DNA of 64,000 nucleotides. Origin: Thalassobium sp. R2A62 (GTDB lineage Bacteria > Pseudomonadota > Alphaproteobacteria > Rhodobacterales > Rhodobacteraceae). Below are positions 8,484-18,838 of this stretch, one piece after another. The translations under genes were made by a program, and so were the position numbers. Under the pieces are notes generated by a model. That model was given only the letters and a program-made list of their open reading frames with translations, did not search any database and had not been told where the DNA came from. Numbering within the stretch: the stretch's first letter is position 1; each line of letters begins with the position of its first letter. Location: NCBI RefSeq assembly GCF_000161835.1, contig NZ_GG697169.2:3398267-3462266 (forward strand), given 5' to 3'.

Positions 8484-9366
8484 ACGTTGCGCAGGCGCGG
8501 ACGATGTTTGCCACCTCGCGAAGCTGATCTGTCAACGGGTTGGTCTTGCGCCAGATCATTCCAATCTGACGACTTGGTTTTGGAACCTTAAAGCGGGTCA
8601 CCGATACATCCGCTGATCGGGTCTCCACTCCAATGGCCATTTCAGGCAACAGTGTTACGCCAATCCCCGCGCCAACCATCTGCACGAGGGTCGACAACGA
8701 ACTGCCATCCAGTCCTTGCCACGGGCGCGCGGTTTGGAGATTGCAAAATGACAAGGCTTGGTCGCGAAAGCAGTGGCCTTCTTCTAGCAGCAGCAGCCGC
8801 ATTTCACGCAGCTCATCGATGTTGGGGATCGGTGCGGTTGCGTCTTGTGCCGATCGGATCAGAACGAAGTCTTCTGAAAACAATGGCTCTTCGGCAAAGG
8901 CAGGTTCCGAGACTGGCAAAGCGACAATGGCAGTGTCGATACGCCCGTCTCCAAGCTCTTGGATCAGTTTTGGCGTCAGTGTCTCACGGACATGAAGATC
9001 AAGCTCGGGGTTCGCCTCGGTCAGACTGCGAATGATACGCGGCAGCAGGTAAGGCGCGATCGTCGGGATCACCCCAATCCGCAGCCGCCCCGTCAGTCCC
9101 GTTTCTGACGCACGCGCCATTTCCTCTAGCTCGTCGACCGATCGTAGGATGTCGCGAGCGCGCTGGGCAAAGATCTCACCAAAGGCGGTCAAACGCACTT
9201 GGCGTGGGCTTCTCTCGAAGAGTGGTGTGCCCAGCTTTTCCTCTAGCTCTTTGATCTGCATGGAGAGGGCGGGTTGTGAAATTGAACAGGCCTCGGCTGC
9301 ATGTCCAAAATGTGCGTGCTGAGCCAAAGCCTCGAAGTAGCGGAAGTGTTTGAGTGTCAAATTCAT
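8482..9366 (-). CDS. oxyR: Hydrogen-peroxide-sensing LysR regulator OxyR
   Basis: 294 residues. The N-terminal winged helix is typical of LysR proteins ('FGHAAEACSISQPALSMQIK'), followed by a two-lobed sensor domain. The redox pair falls exactly at Cys199 and Cys208 in 'EEGHCFRDQALSFC', the same numbering as E. coli OxyR; peroxide forms a disulfide between them and switches the protein to an activator. It is divergent from katG with a 109-bp gap, the usual arrangement in alphaproteobacteria. The short leader carries an OxyR-like site overlapping its own ribosome-binding region, which suggests self-control. Confidence 0.96.
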   Translation of the reverse strand: MNLTLKHFRYFEALAQHAHFGHAAEACSISQPALSMQIKELEEKLGTPLFERSPRQVRLTAFGEIFAQRARDILRSVDELEEMARASETGLTGRLRIGVIPTIAPYLLPRIIRSLTEANPELDLHVRETLTPKLIQELGDGRIDTAIVALPVSEPAFAEEPLFSEDFVLIRSAQDATAPIPNIDELREMRLLLLEEGHCFRDQALSFCNLQTARPWQGLDGSSLSTLVQMVGAGIGVTLLPEMAIGVETRSADVSVTRFKVPKPSRQIGMIWRKTNPLTDQLREVANIVRACAT

Positions 9367-9367
9367 G

Positions 9368-9404
9368 ATAAGAAAAAATTATCACGACTATCAGAATATT
9401 CAAC
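9368..9404. promoter_or_regulatory. Candidate OxyR binding site between oxyR and katG
   Basis: The pattern ATAA-N7-TTAT-N7-ATCA-N7-CAAC follows the OxyR spacing rule (four tetramers separated by 7 bp; consensus ATAG-N7-CTAT-N7-ATAG-N7-CTAT). The first half is palindromic; the second half is weak. It starts one base before the oxyR ATG, so it would serve autoregulation as well as katG. Confidence 0.45.
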
Positions 9405-9430
9405 TTAAACTAATGGTCAGCGCTTGTTAG

Positions 9431-11680
<2,250 letters not shown>

Positions 11681-11694
11681 GTCAATAAATTCGA

Positions 11695-11733
11695 AAACGG
11701 GTCGCACCTGAACTGGGTGCAGCCCGTTTTTTT
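11695..11733 (+). terminator. Rho-independent terminator of katG
   Basis: Outer stem AAACGGG (11695-11701) with CCCGTTT (11723-11729), inner stem GCACC with GGTGC, 7-nt loop, followed by a T-run to 11733. Confidence 0.9.
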
Positions 11734-11881
11734 ATGATAGGTCCAAATTTTAGGGCTGTGCGTGTGAATTGACTGAACGGTAGTTTCGCAATCAAATGGA
11801 TCAGCAGGCGGTGACACACTTCCAAAATGAAGGTGCCACCGAGTTCTGCTTCGCGTTTTCCTCAGAGGTCGCGATCGGCCT

Positions 11882-12670
11882 TTAGCCAGCCATTTGGCCA
11901 GCCATGATAGCGATCGTTTTTTGATAGACGCCTGCCGCATTCCATTCTTGGATTACGCGGAAATTGGGTTGGCCCTCTTGATAGCCCTGACCGAGGCGCC
12001 ACCCTTTTTGACGCAGGAAATTAGCTGTCGATGCTAGGCTGTCTGTCAGGTTGGTCAGATCAACACGACCGTCACCGTTGGCATCAACGCCGTAGCGCAG
12101 GGCGTTGCCAGGTAGGAATTGAGTGTGACCCAATTCGCCATGCATCGCCCCTTGGGTATTGGCAGCGAGCCCACCACCATCAACCAGTTTTAGCGCACCC
12201 AATGCGTGGCCAGAAAAGAACTCTGAGCGGCGACAGTCATAAGCCAGCGTCGTGATGGCAGAAACAACATTTGAGTCGCCCATAAAACGACCAAAGCCCG
12301 TTTCCATACCGTGGATCGCAACGATCACTTCTGCAGGCACGCCATAGCGGGCTTCAATGGCCCGATAAAAGCGGGGGTTCTGTGCAATTCGTTGGCGGCC
12401 TTGGCGGACAATTGTCGTCGCACCACGGATTTCCATAAATTTTTCCAGCGAGTAGCGAAAGCTCTTTTGATTGCGGTCTGCGGCGATTGTGCGGGTCGCA
12501 TAGCGTGCCGAGGCCAGTGCATTTAGCCCCCGTTGGCCCACACCTTGGGCCGCAGCTTCTTGTGAAAATTGAGATTTCCAGCGATCAAATCCTGACGCGT
12601 CATTTCCGCACTGGGCGGCAATTGCTGGAGTCGCAAAAACTGCGGCGATAAAGGCAAGTGACTTAAGCAT
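11882..12670 (-). CDS. Lytic murein transglycosylase (MltB-like, SLT_2)
   Basis: 262 residues with a clear signal peptide (MLKSLAFIAAVFATPAIAA). The SLT_2 fold follows, with the catalytic Glu in 'IHGMETGFGRFMGDS' near residue 122 and an EF-hand-like loop 'DANGDGRVDL' near residue 196, as in E. coli MltB, which binds calcium. It cleaves the glycan strands of peptidoglycan in the periplasm, leaving 1,6-anhydro ends. There is no lipobox, so the protein is soluble. It has no C-terminal peptidoglycan-binding domain and is thus a minimal member of the family. Expressed alone, convergent with katG. Confidence 0.92.
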   Translation of the reverse strand: MLKSLAFIAAVFATPAIAAQCGNDASGFDRWKSQFSQEAAAQGVGQRGLNALASARYATRTIAADRNQKSFRYSLEKFMEIRGATTIVRQGRQRIAQNPRFYRAIEARYGVPAEVIVAIHGMETGFGRFMGDSNVVSAITTLAYDCRRSEFFSGHALGALKLVDGGGLAANTQGAMHGELGHTQFLPGNALRYGVDANGDGRVDLTNLTDSLASTANFLRQKGWRLGQGYQEGQPNFRVIQEWNAAGVYQKTIAIMAGQMAG

Positions 12671-12679
12671 AACTATCCT

Positions 12680-12697
12680 CGTTAAAACTCCTTAACG
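12680..12697. promoter_or_regulatory. Palindrome CGTTAA-N6-TTAACG in the leader of the transglycosylase gene
   Basis: Perfect 6-bp arms (12680-12685 and 12692-12697) lie 10 bases upstream of the start codon. It resembles a CtrA site (TTAA-N7-TTAA) but has a 6-bp spacer, so the regulator is uncertain. Confidence 0.3.
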
Positions 12698-12835
12698 AAC
12701 GCTAGCACGTGGACCGTCACTGTCAAATAGCGCGCGGCTTACAGCTGGATTGGCTTGTAGCTATGGGACTGGATCACAAATTTTCGAATGTTTTCCACGC
12801 CCGTTTGTGGCCCAAGATGCCACTTGGTCCTTGGC

Positions 12836-14548
12836 CTATGCGCGGGTGCCAGAAAACCGTTCTTGCCAGTCTTCGCGCTCATCATCCGTGATTTTACGAA
12901 ATGTCACCTCTGGCACGGCAAAGGCATGACCCGCAGGCAGGGCCGTCATCGCCGCTGCAACATCATCTGGCCATGCGTCATTGTCGGTCTGCATTGCCTG
13001 CATCAATTCAGCGCTGGCGTCAGGGATGAACGGGGCGGATAGCACGGCATAGACGCGGATCAAATTGAGAGCGAGGCGAATTTGCGCGGCGGCTTGTTCG
13101 GGGGCCGTTTTGAACGTGGACCAAGGTGCAACGGTTTGCAGGTATTCATTGCCAGCCACCCAAATCGCGCGCAATTCGTTCGCAGATTTGCGGATCTCCA
13201 TCGCTTCCATGTAGCCTTCGTAGGCGCGGACGCGGGTCGTGATCTCTTGGATCAGGGACTCTTCCTCGGGGCCGTTTTTGCCGCCATCTGGGATCTCTTC
13301 AGAGAACTTAGAACGCGTGAACTTGGTGACGCGAGACACGAAATTTCCGAGTACATCGGCAAGGTCTTTGTTCACGCTGGCTTGGAAGTTCTCCCACGTA
13401 AACTCGCTGTCCGAATTCTCTGGTGCATGGCTCAACAGCCACCACCGCCAATAGTCTGACGGTAGAATTTCCAGCGCCTGATCCATGAACACACCGCGGC
13501 CGCGCGAGGTGCTGAATTGTCCGCCGTCATAGTTCAGATAGTTGAACGATTTGATGTAATCGACCAGTTTCCAAGGTTCATTCGAACCCATGATCGTCGC
13601 TGGGAACGACAATGTGTGGAATGGTACGTTGTCCTTGCCCATGAACTGGGTATAGCGCACATCGTCCGCACCTTTGTCGGTGCGCCACCAACGTTCCCAG
13701 TCGTCACCTTTGCCCGCTGCGACCCATTCTTGGGAACAGGCGATGTATTCGATGGGGGCATCAAACCAGACGTAAAAGACTTTGCCCTCCATACCGGGCC
13801 AATCGTCTGCACCCCGTTTGACAGGAACGCCCCAGTCGAGGTCACGGGTGATACCGCGGTCTTGCAATCCGTCACCGTCGTGCAGCCATTTCTTGGCGAT
13901 AGACGTAGTCAGAATTGGCCAATCCTTTTTGGATGAAATCCAGTTGTCGAGCTGGTCTTTCACTTTGGATTGCTTGAGATGCAAATGCTTGGTTTCACGC
14001 GGCTCCAGTTCGGTTGATCCAGAAATCGTCGAATAGGGATTGATGAGATCGGCGGGGTCCAACTGCTTGGTGCAATTGTCGCACTGGTCCCCACGCGCGC
14101 TCTCAAAGCCGCAGTTAGGGCAGGTACCTTCGATATAGCGATCGGGTAGGAAGCGACCATCAGCGATAGAATAGACCTGAGTTTCGACAGTTTCCTCGAT
14201 CAATCCTTCGTCGGCAAGACGTCCTGCGAAATGTTGGGTCAACGTGCGGTTCTCGTCGCTGGACGAGCGTCCGAAGTGATCGAATGACAGACGAAAGCCT
14301 TGGGCAATCTCGGCCTGCAAGGTCCACATTTCGGCGCAGTATTCAGCGACCGGTTTACCCGCTTTGGCTGCGGCTAGCTCGGCTGGGGTGCCGTGCTCGT
14401 CTGTGGCGCACAAGAACAGAACCTCGTTGCGCCGCGCGCGTTGAAAGCGGGCGAACAAATCCGCCGGCAACTGGCTGCCAACTAGGTTACCGAGATGTTT
14501 GATGCCGTTAATATACGGGATCGCTGAGGTGATCAGATGACGGGTCAT
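12836..14548 (-). CDS. metG: Methionyl-tRNA synthetase
   Basis: 570 residues. Class Ia synthetase with the ATP-site HIGH equivalent '[10 protein letters not shown]' at about residue 12, a four-cysteine zinc knuckle '[17 protein letters not shown]' near residue 143, and the second ATP motif as 'QFSTSRGRG' (a KMSKS variant) near residue 345. An anticodon-binding helical domain follows. There is no C-terminal EMAP-II tRNA-binding extension. It joins methionine to initiator and elongator tRNA-Met. The 165 bases between it and the transglycosylase gene hold nothing recognisable except the palindrome noted there. Confidence 0.97.
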   Translation of the reverse strand: MTRHLITSAIPYINGIKHLGNLVGSQLPADLFARFQRARRNEVLFLCATDEHGTPAELAAAKAGKPVAEYCAEMWTLQAEIAQGFRLSFDHFGRSSSDENRTLTQHFAGRLADEGLIEETVETQVYSIADGRFLPDRYIEGTCPNCGFESARGDQCDNCTKQLDPADLINPYSTISGSTELEPRETKHLHLKQSKVKDQLDNWISSKKDWPILTTSIAKKWLHDGDGLQDRGITRDLDWGVPVKRGADDWPGMEGKVFYVWFDAPIEYIACSQEWVAAGKGDDWERWWRTDKGADDVRYTQFMGKDNVPFHTLSFPATIMGSNEPWKLVDYIKSFNYLNYDGGQFSTSRGRGVFMDQALEILPSDYWRWWLLSHAPENSDSEFTWENFQASVNKDLADVLGNFVSRVTKFTRSKFSEEIPDGGKNGPEEESLIQEITTRVRAYEGYMEAMEIRKSANELRAIWVAGNEYLQTVAPWSTFKTAPEQAAAQIRLALNLIRVYAVLSAPFIPDASAELMQAMQTDNDAWPDDVAAAMTALPAGHAFAVPEVTFRKITDDEREDWQERFSGTRA

Positions 14549-14611
14549 GTTCTGTGCCTTGGCCTAGTGTTCGACTTGGTTTAGCCCAAGCCGCGCCCAA
14601 GTGCCATGCCT

Positions 14612-15844
14612 CTATCCTTTGTCTTTGTCACGCGCGCGTCGGGTCAGTCGCCCAATGATAAAGCTGGTACGCGGGACCCAGACATAGCGTGTCCGTTCGT
14701 TGACAGTTTCGCGAACCCGCATTCGTCCGAGACCAAAAATCACTAGGCCCACATGTCCGGTCGCAACGAATGCAAACAACGCAGGTGGCCCGAACCCTTC
14801 GATCAGGCGGGACGAGATATAGGGCGAGGCGATCGCGCCGATGGCGTACCAAAACATCAGAGCCGCGGAGAGTTCCACGCGCTGGTCGCTGTTGGCAAAG
14901 TCATGCGCGTGCGCGGCGGCAATCGAGTAGATGGGAAAGGTGGTGAATCCGAACATAAAGGCCGAAATCATAACAGTGTTGGTTCCCATATTTGAGGTGA
15001 CCATCGTCACCGCGCATCCCCCGATTGATGCAACGGATACCCAAATCAGGACCCACCGCCGGTCGTATTTGTCAGCGAGCCAGCCCGCGGGGTATTGCGC
15101 GATTGCCCCACCCAGAACAAAGGCCGCGAGAAAGAAACCGATCTGATCTGCTGTCAGACCGACTTCTTGGCCGTAAACCGGTCCGATCATCCTGAAGGAT
15201 GCCGCTGACATCGCTGCGACAATGACACCAGCCGCAGCCAGTGGAGACGCCGCAACCGCGGTCATTGGTCGAAGTTTGGTCGCCTTGGGGACCGCGGGCT
15301 GTTCGACCTTGGTCAGGGCTAGGGGCAAGAGTGACGCGCAGCACAGCAGCGTTAGAGTGTTATATGCAAGGTAGGTTTCGACATCCGCCAATGCACCGAT
15401 CATCAATTGTGCGAACAGGCTGCCACCCATATCCACGAGGCGGTAGGTGCCCATTGCGCGGCCGCGTGTCTCGTTGGTGACTTTGGATTGGAGCCAGGCC
15501 TCGATCACAGTGTAGCAGCCGGCGATACAGATACCCGACCCGATCCGCATGACGCTCCAGGCGAGGGGGTCGAAGATCAACGTATGACCGATTAGGCCAA
15601 TTGCGCCCATCGCTGAGAAGGTTGCAAAAGCGCGGGAATGCCCAACCGTCCCCATCAACCTTGGCGCCCACCAACATCCGATGAAAAAGCCGATAAAGTG
15701 GGCCGAGCCGAGGAAACCGACTTGGGCGCGCGTGAAATCATTTGCCAGCCCTGTTAATGCGTCGAGCGGGCCGACGCCTCCTGATGAGACCTGCAGCAAC
15801 AGGACCGATAGGAACAACGCGGCAAATGAAATTATCATCCGCAT
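14612..15844 (-). CDS. MFS transporter, YcaD-like
   Basis: 410 residues with about 12 membrane spans. It has the MFS inter-helix motif in each half: 'GCWWAPRLMGTVGHSRAF' after TM2 and 'YPAGWLADKYDRRWVL' after TM8, separated by a short cytoplasmic loop. The start chosen at 15844 (MRMIISFAALF) has AAAGG 7-8 nt upstream; a TTG 48 nt earlier is open but poorly placed. YcaD-like proteins are drug or small-metabolite exporters of unknown substrate. It lies 63 bp upstream of metG on the same strand. Confidence 0.85.
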   Translation of the reverse strand: MRMIISFAALFLSVLLLQVSSGGVGPLDALTGLANDFTRAQVGFLGSAHFIGFFIGCWWAPRLMGTVGHSRAFATFSAMGAIGLIGHTLIFDPLAWSVMRIGSGICIAGCYTVIEAWLQSKVTNETRGRAMGTYRLVDMGGSLFAQLMIGALADVETYLAYNTLTLLCCASLLPLALTKVEQPAVPKATKLRPMTAVAASPLAAAGVIVAAMSAASFRMIGPVYGQEVGLTADQIGFFLAAFVLGGAIAQYPAGWLADKYDRRWVLIWVSVASIGGCAVTMVTSNMGTNTVMISAFMFGFTTFPIYSIAAAHAHDFANSDQRVELSAALMFWYAIGAIASPYISSRLIEGFGPPALFAFVATGHVGLVIFGLGRMRVRETVNERTRYVWVPRTSFIIGRLTRRARDKDKG

Positions 15845-15973
15845 GAGGTAGCCTTTCAAAGCTGACAATAGGCGCATCCTACTGCACCACAAGACCCGAT
15901 ATTCGGGATTTACTTGCAGTCGCGCCGAGGTTGGATAGTGTCGGTGAAACGTCCCCCCAATAGGAGCATGATG

Positions 15974-17017
15974 ATGCAGATGAACGAACTCGGCCGCACC
16001 GGGATTATGGTGTCAGAATTGTGCCTCGGGACGATGACCTATGGTTCGCACAACACCGAGGCCGAGGGCCATCAACAGATGGATCGCGCGATTGCGGGGG
16101 GCATCAATTTCATCGACACCGCTGAAATGTATCCAGTGATGCCGATCTCGGCAGAAACTGTTGGCGACAGTGAACGCGTTGTTGGCAGTTGGCTAGCTCG
16201 TCGCGGTCGCCGTGATGATGTAGTCGTCGCGACCAAAGTCAGCGGCGACAATCCGGGGTGGGTTCGTGGCGGTGCCGGTTATGACGGCAAGACTATTCTA
16301 GAGACGGTTGATCAATCACTTGCTCGATTACAGACAGACTATATCGATCTGTATCAGCTGCACTGGCCAATCCGCGGTTCTTATATGTTCCGTCAAAACT
16401 GGACGTTTGATCCGTCTGGCCAAGAACGCGCCAAGACGATGGATCACATGCGTGACGTTCTCGACGCGATGGATACCGTCGTCAAAGCCGGCAAGGTTCG
16501 GTCTTTTGGTCTTTCTAACGAAAGCTGCTGGGGAACGTCGCAATGGTTGCGTCTGAGTGATGAATTGAATGCCCCGCGTGTGGCGTCAGTACAAAACGAA
16601 TACTCTTTGCTGTGCCGTCTCTATGACACCGATATGGCCGAGATGAGCGTCAACGAAGATGTCGGCCTGTTGTCGTTCTCACCGCTTGCGACTGGGTTGC
16701 TCAGCCGGAAATATACAGAAACGAAAACGCCCAAAGGGTCACGTCGCGATATCACCGGCGACCTCAGTGGGCGTGTCACACCACAAGTTTGGCCAGCCGT
16801 GGCGGCTTACGAGGCAGTGGCAGACAAGCACGGGCTCGACATCAATCAGATGTCGCTTGCGTGGTGTCGGACCCGTCCGTTTATGTGCTCGGCGATCTTT
16901 GGATCAACTAAGATGGAACAGCTTGAGACCGCACTAGGATCGGTGGATGTTGTGTTGTCAGACGAGGTTTTGGCAGACATTGATGCAGCTCACCGCGCTC
17001 ATCCGATGCCCTATTGA
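15974..17017 (+). CDS. Aldo/keto reductase (Tas/YajO-like)
   Basis: About 347 residues forming a TIM barrel. NADPH-dependent AKR features are Asp and Tyr of the catalytic tetrad ('NFIDTAEMYP', near residue 50), Lys in 'VVVATKVSG' and His in 'LYQLHWP'. The C-terminal cofactor segment 'AIFGSTKMEQLETAL' is typical. Three ATGs follow GGAG in a row; the third (15974) has the best spacing. It reduces an aldehyde or ketone; the substrate cannot be read from sequence. Divergent from the MFS gene (129 bp) and upstream of the carnitine operon. Confidence 0.9.
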   Translation: MQMNELGRTGIMVSELCLGTMTYGSHNTEAEGHQQMDRAIAGGINFIDTAEMYPVMPISAETVGDSERVVGSWLARRGRRDDVVVATKVSGDNPGWVRGGAGYDGKTILETVDQSLARLQTDYIDLYQLHWPIRGSYMFRQNWTFDPSGQERAKTMDHMRDVLDAMDTVVKAGKVRSFGLSNESCWGTSQWLRLSDELNAPRVASVQNEYSLLCRLYDTDMAEMSVNEDVGLLSFSPLATGLLSRKYTETKTPKGSRRDITGDLSGRVTPQVWPAVAAYEAVADKHGLDINQMSLAWCRTRPFMCSAIFGSTKMEQLETALGSVDVVLSDEVLADIDAAHRAHPMPY

Positions 17018-17034
17018 GGCGCGATGGAACGATG

Positions 17035-17074
17035 ATGTCGTAAACGCGGCCTCATGTCGTAAACACGGTTTACG
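17035..17074. promoter_or_regulatory. Tandem operator-like repeats and palindrome before the carnitine operon
   Basis: A 15-bp element ATGTCGTAAACgCGG (17035-17049) recurs as ATGTCGTAAACaCGG (17054-17068), 19 bp apart. The second copy overlaps a 17-bp palindrome CGTAAAC-ACG-GTTTACG (17058-17074). The spacing puts the copies on nearly the same DNA face. It lies 52-91 bases before the ATG of the BKACE gene and looks like a repressor or activator site. No regulator gene lies beside it. Confidence 0.55.
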
Positions 17075-17125
17075 GATAGTTATAGAATCAGCAAAGACTG
17101 TCTGAACACATAGAGAGAGCATGAC

Positions 17126-18037
17126 ATGCCACTAGAGATGAACCGCGAAGTCTTTGTCACCGCAGCGATTACAGGATCGGGCAGCACCCAAGACAGAAGC
17201 CCGCATGTCCCGCGTTCGCCAGAACAGATTGCCAATAGCGCAATCGACGCGGCCAAGGCGGGTGCGGCGGTTGTGCACTGCCACGTCCGTGATCCCGAAA
17301 CAGGTGTGCCGAGCCGCAAGCTGGATCTATACCGCGAGGTCACTGACCGCATTCGAGCGGCCGAGGTGGACGTTGTTCTAAACCTGACCGCGGGAATGGG
17401 CGGCGACATCGTGTTTGGTGGTGTCGAAAAGCCGTTTCCAACAGTTGACGGAACAGACCTCGTGGGGGCAACTGAACGGGTGGCTCACGTGGCAGAATGC
17501 CTGCCGGAGATTTGTACATTAGATTGCGGCACGATGAACTTTGCCGAGGCCGACTACGTCATGACCAACACCCCTGGTGCATTGGTCGCGATGGGGCGCA
17601 TGATGACCGAGCTTGGTGTCAAACCCGAGATCGAAGCCTTTGACACCGGGCACCTTTGGTATGCGAAACAGTTGGTCAAGGACGGTGTCCTAGACAGCCC
17701 AGCATTGGTTCAATTGTGTATGGGGGTGCCTTGGGGCGCGCCCGATGATCTCAATACCTTTATGGCGATGGTTAACAATGTACCTGATGATTGGATGTTC
17801 TCGGCCTTTGGTCTGGGGCGTCACCAGATGCCCTATGTTGCGGCTTCGGTTCTTGCGGGCGGCAACGTGCGCGTCGGGCTCGAGGACAACTTGATGCTGG
17901 ATCGCGGCGTGTTCGCAACGAATGCACAACTGGTTGAGCGGGCGGTCAACGTCGTTGAAAACCTAGGCGCCAAAGTCATTGGTCCAGAAGAGGTGCGGGC
18001 CAAGCTGGGCTTGACCAAGCGCGCGCCGCAGGGGTGA
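17126..18037 (+). CDS. BKACE-family 3-keto acid cleavage enzyme, probably dehydrocarnitine-cleaving (CdhC-like)
   Basis: 303 residues in a TIM barrel of the beta-keto acid cleavage (DUF849/Kce) family. Zinc ligands are His51 and His53 in 'VVHCHVRDPETG', with a third acidic ligand expected in 'VRVGLEDNLML' near residue 250, which also carries the catalytic Arg and Asp. These enzymes combine a beta-keto acid with acetyl-CoA, giving acetoacetate and a new acyl-CoA. With a carnitine dehydrogenase fusion in the same operon, the likely substrate is 3-dehydrocarnitine, giving betainyl-CoA, as for CdhC. First gene of a tight operon. Confidence 0.88.
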   Translation: MPLEMNREVFVTAAITGSGSTQDRSPHVPRSPEQIANSAIDAAKAGAAVVHCHVRDPETGVPSRKLDLYREVTDRIRAAEVDVVLNLTAGMGGDIVFGGVEKPFPTVDGTDLVGATERVAHVAECLPEICTLDCGTMNFAEADYVMTNTPGALVAMGRMMTELGVKPEIEAFDTGHLWYAKQLVKDGVLDSPALVQLCMGVPWGAPDDLNTFMAMVNNVPDDWMFSAFGLGRHQMPYVAASVLAGGNVRVGLEDNLMLDRGVFATNAQLVERAVNVVENLGAKVIGPEEVRAKLGLTKRAPQG

Positions 18038-18564
18038 AACGTTTCGCCGCTCTGATCTTGGCACTAGCGGGGTGTTTGCCGACACAAGAAGCTGCGACCC
18101 CGTTGGGGCCTGCGACTTTGCCGCTGCGCAATCCGACCGCCCCGATCGCAAGCCAAGTCAACGTGGACCCGATTGAATTTGCGGGCTCGTGGCGTGTGTC
18201 GAGCGTGGCAGGCGCTGACTGGCTGGCTGCTGGTGCTACAGTGCAAGCAGCGGTCAGTGGGTTAAACATAGTGTTGACTGCGCCGCTGGCTGATTGCACT
18301 GGCGAGGCGTGCTTTACCCGCATTTCGATGCGCAACACTGCAGACGGACGCTGGGCAGTGGCCGAGGGTGCCAGCACATTTTCGGGCGAAATTTGGTTGT
18401 TATGGACCGATGTGGGTCGCAGAACTGTCGTGTTTGGCTCTCCCGAAGGAGACGTCTTGGTGCTGTTGGATAAAGCTTTGCCGATCTCGCCGGATCGGCG
18501 TGCGGCGGCACGGGACATTCTGCGCTGGTATGGCTATGATCTGAGTCGCCTCAGAGGGAATTGA
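18034..18564 (+). CDS. Putative lipoprotein of unknown function in the carnitine operon
   Basis: 176 residues starting at GTG, overlapping the BKACE stop by 4 nt. The signal sequence ends in a lipobox (LALAGC, Cys14), so the mature protein should be lipid-anchored. A 'FAGSWRVSSVAGADW' segment near residue 49 recalls the GxW strand of lipocalin-like barrels, and two further Cys lie close together (DCTGEAC). The lipocalin resemblance is weak and no function is assigned. Its position between two carnitine enzymes is shared with the next small lipoprotein. Confidence 0.8.
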   Translation: MKRFAALILALAGCLPTQEAATPLGPATLPLRNPTAPIASQVNVDPIEFAGSWRVSSVAGADWLAAGATVQAAVSGLNIVLTAPLADCTGEACFTRISMRNTADGRWAVAEGASTFSGEIWLLWTDVGRRTVVFGSPEGDVLVLLDKALPISPDRRAAARDILRWYGYDLSRLRGN

Positions 18565-18565
18565 A

Positions 18566-18838
18566 ATGCAAAGACGAGTGAAATTTAGTGTGTTGGCCGT
18601 ATGTGCGACTTTGGCTGGCTGTGACGAGGCGTCGATGGGCGCTTTGGGTGGCAGTGGCGGCGGTGGTCGTTCAGAGCAAATGGTTCTGGGGTCCAACATC
18701 AGCTTTGCCACATGCAAAGAACGCGGTGGTCTGATCATCCGTGATGCGAACACATCGATGGTGGCGTGCGATCCACGTGTGATCCGGCGCAACCAACCGA
18801 CTGACGAAGAAGAATTTGTGAAAATCGAGGAAAGTTAA
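18566..18838 (+). CDS. Small lipoprotein of unknown function
   Basis: 90 residues. The signal peptide ends in a lipobox (ATLAGC, Cys19). The mature chain begins with a glycine-rich flexible stretch (GALGGSGGGG), followed by a short domain with two Cys (near 50 and 68) that could form a disulfide. It starts one base after the previous lipoprotein gene ends, and its stop overlaps the ATG of the carnitine dehydrogenase gene by one base, so it is surely co-translated. No known family was recognised. Confidence 0.75.
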   Translation: MQRRVKFSVLAVCATLAGCDEASMGALGGSGGGGRSEQMVLGSNISFATCKERGGLIIRDANTSMVACDPRVIRRNQPTDEEEFVKIEES

